Source: Megaleporinus macrocephalus (taxonomy: Eukaryota; Chordata; Actinopteri; Characiformes; Anostomidae). From it: a stretch of 64,000 nucleotides of DNA. The notes below the pieces were generated by a model. The model had not been told where the DNA came from. It did not search any database and was given only the letters and a program-made list of their open reading frames with translations. Location of the stretch: assembly GCA_021613375.1 (NCBI GenBank), contig CM038709.1:37294428-37358427 (forward strand). The letters are read 5' to 3'. Position numbers and translations under genes: made by a program. Below are positions 1 through 13,157 of this stretch, piece after piece (position 1 is the first letter of the stretch; each line of letters starts with the position of its first letter).

Positions 1-878
1 ATATATTATTTAATGCATATTCATATTGCTGAAACAGTTGTATACCAGCATGTGCATCCATGCTTTTGTTGATTTCATAAGTAAACAAGACACTTCACTT
101 TAATACATACTTAATACATAATCCATACTTAATTGCTCTGAACCTAACACACTGGGGAAAAAGTAAAGCCTAAAATGTGGCCCATGCAAAATTCACAGCA
201 CATATTATGTTTTTATGTTTTCCAAATAATAAAAATTAATCCATCCTATAAAATCAGCCAGTTTTTTTATATACAGAGCTGTGCAAATGTCTAATAATTA
301 TACTTAAATTTTATTCAAAAAGCTATTTATGTATGTATCTGTGTCTTCTGCACAAAAACACAAATATTAGGATAATAAGTAGTGATTGTATATATTAGCG
401 CTGTCCAAAAAAAAGCATGTATCTCTATTTTTGTAAATTTTTGGTTTTCTACATCATTCAAACATGACAGCTGCTGTTTAATTTGTGTGAAATTTTAATG
501 ATGAATAGACCAATAGAAATGCTCCAAAATAGCTTAGAAAAATGCTAGTTCTATTGACTTACATTAAAAGTAAAGCTTTGTTTTTCTTTGGACAGAGACA
601 ATATGTCAGTGTTTCTATTTTTACCATTTCCAGACTTCATCTTAAATAACTCCAGTATTATTTATAGTAAGCATCCAACACCTGGTTTAACTAAACAATA
701 CTTCATTGAATTAAATCAACTGTGCTGCTAAACGTTGTTAATGAAACTATGCAATAGCTGGAAGTGTGTAGGAGGAGTCAGGAATGAAGACTCTGTACTT
801 CTGTCCAGCTCTAACTTCATATGTTTAGAACAAATCCCAACCTTACAGCTGTAAATCAGGCAAGTATGACAGACTTAC
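1..878 (-). other. cntnap5: Intron 9, 5' part
   Basis: This stretch follows the exon 9 donor (GTAAGT on the minus strand, 878-873). It is AT-rich with no coding signal. It holds one copy of a dispersed terminal-inverted-repeat element (about 397-600); the rest looks unique. Confidence 0.8.
397..600. repeat. MITE family A, copy 1
   Basis: The copy begins with GCGCTGTCCAAA and ends with TTTGGACAGAGAC, a diverged inverted-repeat pair. Its middle carries the family signature (ATGAATAGACCAATAGAAATG, then TTGACTTACATT). Further copies or fragments lie near 15643, 39150, 46720, 47925, 51480, 52985, 53169, 55372 and 62505. No transposase coding is visible, so this is a short non-autonomous DNA element of unassigned superfamily. 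Confidence 0.7.
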
Positions 879-1022
879 CGCCAAAGTAGTAATTATCTCT
901 GGGCTCCAGGTAGTCCTCCAGTTGAATTGATGAGGCTGGCTCATTGTCCAGGGTCATGGTCATCTGCAGACCTCTAGTGCTGAGACTCACCAGGTGCCAC
1001 AGACCATCGTTTACCCTCTGAC
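879..1022 (-). CDS. cntnap5: CNTNAP exon 9: laminin G2, C-terminal part
   Basis: This is a 144-nt exon too short to stand out as an open frame, found by splice sites and homology. On the minus strand the acceptor is GACGACAG before 1022 and the donor is GTAAGT after 879. It begins in phase 1, receiving one base from exon 8, and ends in phase 1. The translation reads GQRVNDGLWHLVSLS, then LQMTMTLDNEP, and ends DNYYFGG. This is the second half of a laminin G fold: the DGxWH strand, the middle strand with an acidic residue, and the YYFGG strand. Family members have the same elements, with (N)DGLWH and YYFGG especially conserved. The extracellular LamG2 domain is thought to serve in partner binding. 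The next exon, carrying the closing cysteine, lies outside the window. Confidence 0.93.
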
Positions 1023-1932
1023 CTGTCGTCAAGCAGGCAAGAAAAAGAGAAAAATTATTAACTGAACGTCTGGGTGCATGTGTTAATGTACCGAATTACT
1101 GTCTAACCAAAGATTTAATAGCTACATTTTTTACATTATTACTTGATAATATTTTTAATATTTGAGAATTTGTTTGTTATACTGACAAAAATGTATACCC
1201 CAATATTCTGTAGGATCTGTTCATATATTGGTAAGTAGTAGTTTTGCATCTTTCAAAAATGTGCTTGTTGCTCATAATATCACTGAAAACAACAAATATA
1301 ATAAATACTATTCCTCAAAGGTGTCAGATACTAGGGTTTAAAAATACTTATGTATTAAGGCAAAAGCTTAGGCCACACCACAGGGGTCTATAGTGCATTA
1401 GCCCACCTTCCCAAAAACCCCATTCTTCTAAAAGCCATAATAACTATAATGTTATATTAAAATGTTCAAGTCAATACATTTGGGATGCGCTAGGCTTCCT
1501 GTTTCAGCCGCATATACGGCCATTGAAAATAAATGTAGTTTAGTACAATGTAAAGATATTAAAGAAGCATATCTGTTACTACTGAGCATTAACATGTGTT
1601 TCATGGAGCAGAAGATATGATGACTAGTTGTCTATAAGTATTGTAATGGTGCAAAAAGTCAAACTTCAAAGTCATGTTATCAATAATCTTTACTGGAATG
1701 TAAATGTACATGAATGAAAACAAGCTGAAATTTAATAGGAGTAACGAGACTATGTTTAAAATGTAAGGAGTAGAAAGTACTGATAATGGAGTGTAAATGT
1801 TAGGAGTAGAAGTAAAAAGTCAGCTGAAGGATAATTACTCCAGTAAAGTATAAATAACCAGAATATCTACTTAAGTAAGGTAACAAAGTATTTGTAAATC
1901 CATCAGCATTCAGGTTAAAACAGTACAAAGTA

Positions 1933-2420
1933 AACTGATAAGCCATAACATTAAAACCACCTCCTTGTACCTACAATCATTGTTCATTGTATACTGTGTT
2001 ACCCTGGTCTTCAATGGTCAAGACCCTCACAGCACCACCACAGAGCAGGTATTATTTGGGCAGTGGATCATTCTCAGCACTGTAGTTACACTGTAGTGAT
2101 GTGGTGATGGTGTGTTAGTGTGTTGTGCTGGAACGAGTGAATCAGACACAGCAGTGCTGCTGGAGTTTTTAAATACCTCAGTGTCACTGCTGGACTGAAA
2201 ATAGTCCACCCACCAATACTATCCAGACAACTGTATTCTGTGGGCAGCGTCCTGTGACCATTGATGAAGGACTAGAGGATGAGCAACACAAACTCACTTT
2301 AAGAGTGGACCAACAAGGTAGGAGTGTCTAAGCGAGTGGATAGTGAGGGGGAAGAGTCTGTAACAGTGGAACTACAAAGTGCTCCTATATGGAAGGTGTT
2401 TGTAGTGTTATGGCTGATGG
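1933..2420. mobile_element. Non-autonomous DNA element with terminal inverted repeats
   Basis: The left end reads ACTGATAAGCCATAACATTA and the right end TAGTGTTATGGCTGATGG, which are inverted copies with a few mismatches. The interior (CAGCAGTGCTGCTGGAG, then GACTAGAGGATGAGCAACAC) resembles a dispersed repeat I know from ostariophysan genomes. It has no transposase coding. Confidence 0.65.
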
Positions 2421-4419
2421 ATATATTATTGAGTTTAAACAATAAAAGTTTGTGTAAAGCATTTCAAAGTGGTCTATAGATTTAGAAAATTGCACAGAGC
2501 AACAGAAATGTATAATGAGTATATTTCAAAATGTGAAGCCTTCTGCAGTTTATGTGGCAGAGTTCTGCGAGGTGAATCATACAGACTACAGAAAGCGAAG
2601 GCTGTAAGGTTGACACAATCAATAATAAACGGCCTCGTAATGTTAACATTTCCTAATCTTTTTCACTTTCCATAGCTCCAGTGTTGCTCAGCGCTGATTT
2701 CTGTTCATCGCCCGAGGCCTAGATTTGTGAAGTGGAACATGAATTTGATGCGCATAGCTCGCAGATCTTGCCGTCTTTTTTTGAGCAACATCCATCTTTA
2801 TGAAGCCAAAGCAGCGAGTGAGGATAATCCATGTCTAGCAATTAAATCTAACAATGTAGATTGCGAGGCTGATAGCGCCTGCATTTCTTCTCCTCTGCAG
2901 CTTGTTTGCTCATTTTAAACTTCAGTCATGCGGTTTTAGGCGGCTACACTAGCTTAATTTGTGATGCGCCTATGCAAGCACGTACTGTGTGCACCGCCAA
3001 TGCGCACACACAGTAGTCTGTCCTGCTAGACTTCTTCTCCAATAAATTCAATTCTGCACATAAAGTTTAACTGATCAAGGAATTGTGAAAACAATGTTAC
3101 TACTTGCATACAAACAAGTCAAGAAAATCTTGTCATATGATTATTGTTGTAAAATTCTGAGAATTTTTTAAAGTGGGGAAATTTACCATGGGTATTTATG
3201 GGAATTCATGGGAATTCATGGGAATATTTGAAGCTAAAGATGAGAAACTTACATATAGTTGGTAAAAAAATATATTGAAGCATGATCTTGGCTAAAATAA
3301 TAAGATATAATACCAAAACAGTTGAATAGCAAGGCTGCTTCTCAATACCAGGCAAATGACACATTACACACTGAAAGGTTATTGAAACCTTGCCCCCTGC
3401 ATGCAGTGTTCATACCTCCATCACATGTACATCATATGTCCAGATGATTTACAGAAACCTGACACTCTCCACTACTGAACGCACACATTTGGACCAAAGG
3501 ACTACCTGAAGCCAGGTAAGATCTGATGAGGTTCAGAGTTTTATTGACAGCAATAGCAATGAAACATTTAAGCAACTATTAAATCTAGGATTCATCTCAG
3601 TTGCTTGCAATCTGGTAAATCAGAAAGCCTTAATAAGCAATTTCAGACTAGTGTACCAAGGCTAGCAGGCTAGCAAGAGGTTAGCTTGAACTACTGATTG
3701 TCCAATGAAAGAATTAAGCAGTTCTGCTTGCAACTAACTACACCATGTCTGCTGTTGAAAAAAAGAATGGTACACTGATGATAGTGTTCAATATAGTTCC
3801 TTTATATTATTCAGTCTTTCCTATTAATTACAATAAATTCCCATACATTTCCATAGAAAGTTTACATTTTGGAATATTCCCAAAGTTCCTGAGCTAAAGA
3901 TCCCAGTAATTTAGCAGAAAGTTACCGGTAATTTACTGGGAATGTATTGTAAATTTTCCACCCCTTTGATTGAGGTGCCCCAACTAACAACTGTATATCA
4001 AGGCAAGTACAACAGATGCCGTGAACGCAATGATGCAGTGAATGTGTTTTTGTTGCATAGTCAATAATGTCAGCTCGCACAAAACCTGTTAATTATCACA
4101 GACGATACACGTCGCACAATCCTGTTTGAGATAATTGAAATTACTTAATTTGAATTTTGTTTCACAGTCTTTAGTCATCACAGTCTTATTGCATCGCAAC
4201 AAGCATAACATGGGTTGGATTATAAGTTGGCTTGAGTCGAATACAAGTAAATAAAAGAACTTCTATCTGTCTTCTAACTTCTCTTTTTCTAACTTTTAAC
4301 ATGTTTTGTGGGAAATGTTTGTTGATTTGACAGCTTGTATAGCTTAAGTATGTATTTTTGCTAAATTCCTTTAATCCCTCTTTTACTGTCTCAAAGTGTT
4401 TGGAGCATTCTGTTTTTTT

Positions 4420-4470
4420 TTTAGGGTTAGGGTTAGGGTTAGGTTAGGGTTAGGGTTAGGGTTTGGGTTA
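4420..4470. repeat. Interstitial telomere-like repeat (TTAGGG)n
   Basis: About eight units of TTAGGG follow a T tract; one unit is shortened and one reads TTTGGG. It lies deep in an intron, immediately beside a reversed SINE, so it is an interstitial tract and not a chromosome end. Confidence 0.9.
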
Positions 4471-4481
4471 GTTTGTACTTT

Positions 4482-4765
4482 ATTATCCATCCATCCAGCC
4501 AGCCAGCCATCCATCCATTATCTTCCCCTTTATCCCACTATTTGGGGTCACAGGGTGACTGGAGCCAATCCCAGCATCATCGGGCGAAGGTGGGGTACAC
4601 CATAGACAGGCCGCCAGTCCATCACATGGCCAAAAGACACTCACTATGAGCAATTTAGAGTGAGTGATCAACCTAACATGCATGTGTTTGGAGTGTGGGA
4701 GGAACCCGGAGTACCCACTCAAGCACAGGGAGAACATGCAGACTCCACACAGAATGGCACTACAC
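4482..4765 (-). mobile_element. tRNA-derived SINE, reversed, 5'-truncated
   Basis: It begins with the reverse of the GGAT-repeat tail (CCATCCATCC) and runs through the family body: the reverse of AATTGCCCATAGGTGTGAGT-type sequence, then GGAGGAACCCGGAGTACCCAC, then GGAGAACATGCAGACTCC. The fullest copy in the window is at 31910-32241. Confidence 0.8.
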
Positions 4766-6932
4766 CACAAAAGTAGTGCACATAATTAATAAAAGAAACA
4801 AAAAGCAATTACTTATGAAAGAAATCAGACATCAGTTAAAATTCCATGATTGTGATGGTGACTAATAATGAGGTGATATTTCCCCCCCAGCTGAGTTTTC
4901 TAATATTCCAACACTTTGACTGCTTGGCCAAGTTAGCACTGCTAAATGTGCCACTCTCAAGTGTGAGAACTATAAATATCAGCAAGTGTAGGTGGGATCT
5001 ATTGGACTGTGAGTCTTTCAGTTCTACAACAGCAATACAAACCGCAAGCGAAATGCAGGCAAGCTCGGTGTGATGCATATGCAGCATAAACAAAGCCAAC
5101 CTGGCAGCAAACGCTGGTCCGAAAAAAGAAAAAAAAAACCCTCTATGTGGTTTGATTTAATTAATTCCGGCCATTACACGTGAAGGGCACACAAGCTGTG
5201 TGTGGCCGCTGTGTGTCTACGGTCCCCTCTGTGCCAGCCATCTGCTTGCCATTCGAGCTTCATCTCAGGTCTGGGCCCAGAATCACGCTCAACCACCTCC
5301 TATTGACTGTAATTACTGGTCTCCGCCGTTTGGTCAACAAATCACATGACCAAAAAAAAAAAGGAAGATAAAAAAAGAGAAACGCTTCAGGCGTGGGGAT
5401 AAAAGCCAGCGCAGACTCGGACAAGCCCTCGAAAAGTCAGCAGATGGGCAGCGCCTTTCTCTCTCACTCCCTCTGACGAGTGTTGTTGAACAGCACGCCG
5501 TGCCCCACAGCTGGAGTGAAATATGCAGCTGTCTGTCTGTCTAAGCATGTGCGATGGGCTAATCCTGTTTGGGTGGGTTGCCACCACCGTACATTTTGCA
5601 CATATATCTTAAGAAGGAGCAGACAAAAACGTGACGCTGCCTGGCTTTGTGAGTCGCGAGATAAGACGCTAACTGGTTGCTGCCTCTTTTTTTTTTTTCA
5701 CACAGCACCGAACATGGCAGTGAGTCAATCTACGCTGTCTTAGGCACGGAAAGAGTGTCATTCTTCGCATAGCTCGCCTGCCTGAAATAAAAAAGCCATG
5801 TACACTGCTGAGCCCTGTGGATGCATGACGCGCAAGGCCGAGAGCTGTTTTCAATGAGGTTAAGGGGAGAACCGCCGGGGTTTCAGCTTGGTGTCGGGTA
5901 CTAGATCGTTTAACACTGAACTCTATGGTCTGTCAAAGGAACGTTAGTTTACATTACTGTAATGATATGCAAATTAGAGGTGGGCAATCTGAGTACATTA
6001 TCGCCAGCACTTACAGAACATTGATCAACTGCATAGTTGGCTAATTTGTCCTGTTTAATTGGACTGGATTTATTTGTTTCCTGTCAGACTAATGACAACT
6101 GAAGAGCATGCTTTAGAGAAACAGGTGAGATGTTTTTGAGTATTATGTTTGTCAAATGTTTACTGAACGTTCCTCACACCCTACAGTTTGGCAGCTTATT
6201 GTAGGGCTTGCTAGTTCCATTAGCTTCTGATACTTGATTGGAGTGGGTGATAATGTACTTCTTTATAATATAACAATACTTCAAGACCTTCAGACAATAC
6301 ACAATATTAATATTTAAGTTGGAACCAAATAAAACCTGTAGTGCCACATCTCAAATACTAAAAAGATAAAAATACATTCACCAATGACTTTTATTTATTG
6401 TTTTACAAACTGCACTGTAATTAAACAGTTTTTTAAGTACTGACAATATCCAGCATATGCTCAGAAAAGTATATAACAATAAAATATTGTTAATATTGGT
6501 TGAATGATGTGTCTTACATGGTTATTGGAAGTTGAACATTTAAATTGCTAGTTTCCTAAATTTAGCTCAAAACTTTCATATCATTGATCAGCTCTCACTA
6601 TCAGACAAATGAAGGGAATAATGACTGAGCACTGATCACATATTTAGGCCGAACATCTGCTGAATCAGCCTTCCCATCCATAGTCAGTACTTGATCAACT
6701 GCATGTTTTAATACAGGTAGAGGATGAATCCCCGTCTGCTGACTCTGTTAAGAGTAAAGCGGTTTATGTTAAATGTTATAATCAAAATCACTGAACCCAA
6801 GTTTCAGAATGTGGTGCTGGTAAGATACTGTGATACATGCATAATGCTCCACCGACAGATTCAAGAAGTCTTTTGTCCCTCAGGTCATCAGACTGTTTAA
6901 CTCACCTCAGCAAAGTAAAACATAATCCTGTA

Positions 6933-7166
6933 ACACTGTTATACTCTGGACCCCTATATCAGTTATCAGACACTGTTATACTCTGGACCCCTATATCAGT
7001 TTATCAGACACTGTTATACTCTGGACCCCTATATCAGATTATCAGACACTGTTATACTCTGAACCCCCTATATCAGTTTATCAGACACTGTTATACTCTG
7101 GACCCCTATATCAGATTATCAGACACTGTTATACTTCGGACCCCTATATCAGTCATCAGTTATCAG
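6933..7166. repeat. 38-bp tandem repeat, six copies
   Basis: Six head-to-tail copies of a 38-bp unit contain ACACTGTTATACTCTGGACC and CCTATATCAG. The last copy is expanded to about 44 bp. Copies differ by one to three bases. The open frame across it is a product of the repeat. Confidence 0.95.
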
Positions 7167-7320
7167 ACTGTATTATATTACATATTTATTTCACAGATGT
7201 ATCTGTATAACTGTATGTCATATAACCTATACTGTTAACTATATATAATAATGACTATACTGTACACTATGCCTTTTAGATTATACATCCTGTATACAGT
7301 CTATACATATAAGTAGTATT

Positions 7321-7342
7321 CTATCTATCTATCTATCTATCT
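7321..7342. repeat. (CTAT)n microsatellite
   Basis: Five and a half perfect CTAT units. Confidence 0.95.
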
Positions 7343-7690
7343 CAAACTGAAATTTGGTTTGTTTGGATGAATAATTATTGGATCTTTATCAGTAAAATGT
7401 TCTGATACAGATAATGAGCACTTCACGTAAGATGTCTATCTAAAAGTATAGTCCTAAAAAAAGATGGTTGTTCAAGGGACCCTTAGTAAAGACACTGGTT
7501 CTCAAAGAACCATCTTGCATTCTTAAATGGTTCCTCAGACTGGTGGAGAATGTGTTCTAATGAGCACGTTTTTGAAAAACTCCTGACATCACCAAGAGTG
7601 AACCATCTAAACTGCTCAAACAGACCCCCTACAGAAAGAGATCGCAGGCAATACGACTATTGTTTTACCAAACAGCAGCGGCTGACTTAC

Positions 7691-7964
7691 CAGTGGACAC
7701 CTCCGATGTCTTGAGGTCAGAGGTGTAGTGGGCGAGGCGAAGGCGGCCGCTGCTAATCTGCAGGAGCAGGTAGCAAGGCTCCTGGTCCGAAACCAGCCGG
7801 GCGGACAGCAGCAGGCCGTCCGGGTTCCACGTGCGGAACTGCAGGCGAACAGAGAGCCCCTCCAGAGTGGGCGCCGGGGCCGGCAGAGACAGGAAGCTGC
7901 TGCCGGAGCTCAGGAAGGTGGCGGCTACCAGCTGCGGCTCCGAGCAGGAAAAGGTCACATTGCC
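7691..7964 (-). CDS. cntnap5: CNTNAP exon 8: LamG1 closing cysteine and start of LamG2
   Basis: This is a 274-nt exon. The acceptor is CTCTCCCAG before 7964 and the donor is GTAAGT after 7691 on the minus strand. It starts in phase 0 and ends in phase 1. The translation begins GNVTFSCSEPQ, the family's hallmark at the end of laminin G1; its Cys is expected to pair with the GC of exon 7. NVT is an N-glycosylation sequon. Residues LSVRLQFRTWNPDGLLLS form the first strands of laminin G2, with the FRTWN motif shared across CNTNAP paralogues. A cysteine in SDQEPCYLL has no obvious counterpart in the family members I remember. The exon is GC-richer than its surroundings. Joining it to exons 7 and 9 keeps the frame open. 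Confidence 0.95.
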
Positions 7965-8725
7965 CTGGGAGAGGGGGGAACGTGCCAAGCCACATGTCAG
8001 TTCACATGCCGACGGGGGAATGTCAAAAGGGCACTGGGATCCAGATGCAAACAGTCTGCCAGAGTATTTGCTCTAGCAGATCATGTGCAACTGTCAAAAA
8101 CTGTTAGCGGGCTTAAGAGTGAAAATGAAAAATGAAACTGAGCTCTGAAAATGATTAAACCAGCATTGATGTCTACGGCATGACAGTAGTTAACAGTTAC
8201 GATGTGCAGCAGCTTTGCTGTATTATTGTATGTATCAGCTCACTGTACTAATAACAAAACACAAGCCCATATTTTAAATAAGAAAAGGTTCTGTTGTTGG
8301 AAAAGAACCATATATATGAATGCTAGATGTATCACAGTACCTCTACATGATAAGAACATACCATGATTTTACTACTGGATCATGGTGGTCTATGCTTGTG
8401 CGCCTATTGGTGATATCTTTGTAAAGGTGGACTGTAGCAACTGGCATGCAGGCTATATAGAGCTGGTTTTCATATTTACTTTCTTCATATACATGCAAAG
8501 TATCTTATCAACATTGGCTGAAATATAGCAATGACTATGAGCATACATACACTTTAATACATATTGCTGCAAAATTTTAAAGCATTAATTTTGGAAAACA
8601 TATTTGTGATTCAATGATTAGCCGTACTATCAGCACGCCTCTGATTGGCTTATATTGACAGTCACGTACAGGACTGCGCAGAGAAAACCTTTTTTAATCA
8701 AAATATGCATTAAGTACAAATTTTA

Positions 8726-9130
8726 GAGGAGACCTGTCCATGCAAGACCTGGTAGATCACCAAAACAGCCAAAATCACAGATAAATCACAGAGAACATCA
8801 ATCTCCACTCTCGCTTCATATCTGAAAAGGTGTTTCTGTCCATCCTTCCACTGTGAGAAGACACCTCAGTGCTATAGGTCTGAAAGGATGTGCAGCAGTT
8901 CAAGAAGCTCCTCACTGATAAAAGTAGAATATTGCTGGTGTTCTCAGAACAGTGGACTGACCACCCCAAAACCAGTCCAGAACCTTAACATCACTGAATG
9001 TGTTTGGGATTATTTGGATGCTGGGAAGCAGAAAATGCTATACTAACTTCTAAGAATGAACTTTGGAGGTGAGTCTCTCTTTGGAGCTAAAAGTCTCCAG
9101 AAAAGAATGGAAGTTGATATAAAGACAGAG
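8726..9130 (+). mobile_element. Tc1/mariner-like transposase remnant
   Basis: Read on the plus strand, the stretch around 8970-9025 encodes LNITECVWDYLD, the degenerate form of the PDLNxIExxWD segment near the third catalytic acid of Tc1/mariner transposases. Frames are broken by stops and shifts, so it is dead. Related fragments lie at 19040-19390 (reversed), 30640-30750 (reversed) and 55085-55370. Confidence 0.7.
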
Positions 9131-9294
9131 CGTTGGACCTAATACTAGAAAATATGTACAATTCTTACTGGTGGTTACTGGGGCTTTTGTATAAGTCTCT
9201 GTTCTTAATACGGATCTTCATCTTTGTTCTGCTACTAAAAACGAGTGACTTGGATTTAATGGCTGTAAATTATAAGTTAAATAAAGTCTTTGGC

Positions 9295-9298
<4 letters not shown>

Positions 9299-9364
<66 letters not shown>
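9299..9364. repeat. (AT)n microsatellite
   Basis: An uninterrupted AT dinucleotide tract of about 66 bp. Confidence 0.97.
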
Positions 9365-9366
<2 letters not shown>

Positions 9367-10562
9367 TATAAATCAATGAACACAACTAAATAAATAAATG
9401 TATATCAGTGCTAAAGCTAAATCATAACAATAGTTAATTGCTGTACATCACTAATTACAGTTAGCCAAGCATAGGCACTAAAGCAGGCAGATACACAGAG
9501 GCACAGTACAGCACTCCAAGAAGCTCAGAGAGTCGATCGTAAGAGATAGGGAACAGAGAGATGGAAGGAAATAAAAGAATTGAAGACTTGGGAAGGGGGA
9601 GGGGGGCGTTGAGCCAGACGGGCTGAACCCGCAGAGGGGAGCCGGCAGCCTGGATAAATGTCACAGGCGCAGCTCCGCCGAGACCAGCGGGAGCACAGAG
9701 AGCACATCCGCAGGACAGAAGCTCATGTAGCCGTGAAAAGGTTACTGCAGTGCGAGGTGAACACCTCATTGATCCCGGTGCCACAAGGCCGTACAGACAG
9801 CAGATCAGTGAACTACAGCCTCAGAGGACCCACTGCCTCACAAGCTCTGCCAGTCTGACAACCCACCTCCCTCAATCACCAGCCCCGTCTAAAACGACTC
9901 AACTGTCTTGTTATTTTTGGTATCAAAGCTAGAGGGACAGCTGGACGTTCTCCGGGGATGCAGTGATGGACAGGAGAATATGATTATGATCACGGAGAAC
10001 GAGTCTTTGCAGTGAACAGCAGCTATTTGTTCCAGCACAGTACATTTAAGTCTTAAACTGACTCAAGCGGCGGTAAACTGGACTCTGCTGTTTACAAGCA
10101 GCAGCTGGAGGGGACACATCGTTCTTGAAATCACTGACAAAACTTGAACAATTAACGTCAAACGTGAAAGCCTTCTCTTTGTACTACCAACAAACCCACT
10201 GGTTGTATTGCTAGTGGAAGCCACGTAAGTCAATTGTAAAAAAATATACTTATTATGGACACCTTTCGAGGATTTTCCACCTCCGCATAAAACTAGGAGG
10301 ACTCAATGTATGGGTATTGATAAACAATGAACACATAGTTATTACATGAATCTGTTAATTACATTACAGATAATAATTACAACTGATCATTTAGCACCCA
10401 ATGTTTATTTATTAGTGTTTTTTTGCTTACTGAGCTTTAAATGAACTGCATAGAGGATAACACCCCCATTGTTTCCATGCTTAAATTACTGGATTATTTG
10501 TATCAGTCACAACAATTATTGGTTACTGTTATTGGCCAAGATATACTTTGTTGGCACTATGT

Positions 10563-10903
10563 TGACCACCATACGTCCACTGCTGGATCTGACCCTGGTG
10601 TCATCTGAGAGAGAAGGAAGTTTCTGTTGGGTGAGCAGCTTCCTTTTAGAGCAGGGAAGAGAATGAGAGGCAGCGTACACTGAAGTGAACGAAAATTTTG
10701 GCAGCCATCAAACTGCTTTATGTAAAATGTGGCCTATGCAAAAGTTTTAATATTTTTTTTTTCTATTAATATTTTCTATTTTTTACAGTATGCTAACTCA
10801 GCAAACAAAATGCCCACTACAGTGTGCAGAACAATTCTGTGTTATAGTTTCCTGTAAAGGACTTGTTCACTTGTTTTAAACCAACAAAACTAATTTGACT
10901 GTT
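10563..10903 (-). pseudogene. Displaced copy of exon 6 5' end plus acceptor and upstream intron
   Basis: This segment matches 13116-13442 in the same orientation. The match covers the first 42 coding bases of exon 6 almost perfectly, the pyrimidine tract and AG acceptor, and about 285 bp of intron 5, with scattered changes and small indels. It lies in intron 7, downstream of exons 6 and 7 in the transcript. It lacks the rest of exon 6 and its donor, so it cannot replace the exon. Direct repeats of 34 bp (10524-10557 and 10899-10932, three mismatches) flank it. Confidence 0.88.
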
Positions 10904-11692
10904 ATTGGCCAAGAAATACTATGTTGTCACATCTCTACATGAAAGCATGAATAATGTGCCTGTATTCAAGTAATAGGAATCTAAATATGAGTGGGAGAAA
11001 TTGGAAAACGTAAGACTTTATATCAGTCTGAACCCAACCGACTGTGTATGTATTTAAACTGTTTATAATGATAAAATCATTGGTTGTTGGTATCAGTCGG
11101 CTTAATCTTCCATTATTGTTACTGGCCGAGAAATGCTATATTGGTGCAAAGGCATGTATTGAGCATGGTAGGGTTGTATCTTAGTAAGAACCTGGTGATA
11201 CAGCTGTTAACGATGGTTGTAGCTTAACTCAATAATTAGAATGTCCACATACTTTTTTACATAAAGTATATGTAAGTACAGTGTGCTTAAACTCATCCCT
11301 CCACTACTCATCTTCAAACAACCTCCTTCACTCCTTCCACCTGATGTGGTCTCACCCCATCACTTTGCACCCACCTGTCTGTCCAGGTGTCTCTTTGTGT
11401 TTTTCATGCACACATACACATATATAAATACTTCATCATTAAAATATTTATCAAACTATTTTGCTATAGTGTATGCAAGACAATACGTTGTGAACACCCT
11501 GTGTGTAAGTGTAATGATGGAGAACACTGCTATCTAGCAGGCAGGGATTTAAACCCAACACAACACAATGAACCACAGTCTACCACAAATCATTGACTGT
11601 AAACTATGGATTAAAAGCCCACACAGTGTTTCTGAGAATTGATACAGTATCACAAAACATAATACTATGATTAGTCTATATTTTTATAGTTA

Positions 11693-12972
<1,280 letters not shown>

Positions 12973-13157
12973 CTCATAGTCGACCTCCAGAGAGTCTCCG
13001 TCGCCTTTGGCCCTGAAGTGTTGCGTGTGTCTGTCTAAGGTGAAGTTGACCTGCTTGTTAAAGCGCTCGATGAGCACTGAATGCCAGTGCTGGTCATCTA
13101 GCAGACTGCCCAGTGTGACCACCATACGTCCACTGCTGGATCTGACCCTGGTGTCAT
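12973..13157 (-). CDS. cntnap5: CNTNAP exon 6: laminin G1, middle
   Basis: This is a 185-nt exon. The acceptor is CTTTCTCTCTCAG before 13157 and the donor is GAG|GTAGCT after 12973, a weaker donor than the GTAAGT/GTGAGT used by its neighbours. It starts in phase 1 and ends in phase 0. It encodes [18 protein letters not shown], then [26 protein letters not shown] and finally LEVDYE. DxxWHxVxxxR and the following LDR strand are core laminin G elements. NFT is an N-glycosylation sequon. The first 42 bases are duplicated at 10563-10604. Length and phases equal those I expect for this exon across the family. Confidence 0.95.

Larger units (their letters stand above)
1023..7690 (-). other. cntnap5: Intron 8 (6.7 kb)
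   Basis: The intron runs from the exon 8 donor GTAAGT (7690-7685) to the exon 9 acceptor. It contains a 0.5-kb terminal-inverted-repeat element (1933-2420), an interstitial telomere-like tract, a reversed SINE, a 38-bp tandem array and a GATA-type microsatellite. The stretch 5090-5870 is comparatively GC-rich and lacks recognised repeats. The remaining sequence shows no gene; open frames in it are short and lack codon structure. Confidence 0.85.

Noticed and set aside
6837..7238. A 133-codon plus-strand open frame with internal repeats
   Set aside because: It is the 38-bp tandem array read in frame. The unit length is not a multiple of three, and copies differ in frame.
7728..8135. A 135-codon plus-strand open frame
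   Set aside because: It is antisense to exon 8, whose minus-strand frame matches a laminin G domain with correct splice sites. The plus-strand frame follows from the GC-rich exon.
9461..9800. Possible extra exon in the GC-rich patch of intron 7
   Set aside because: Neither strand gives a domain or a pair of splice sites in phase with exons 7 and 8, which already join correctly.
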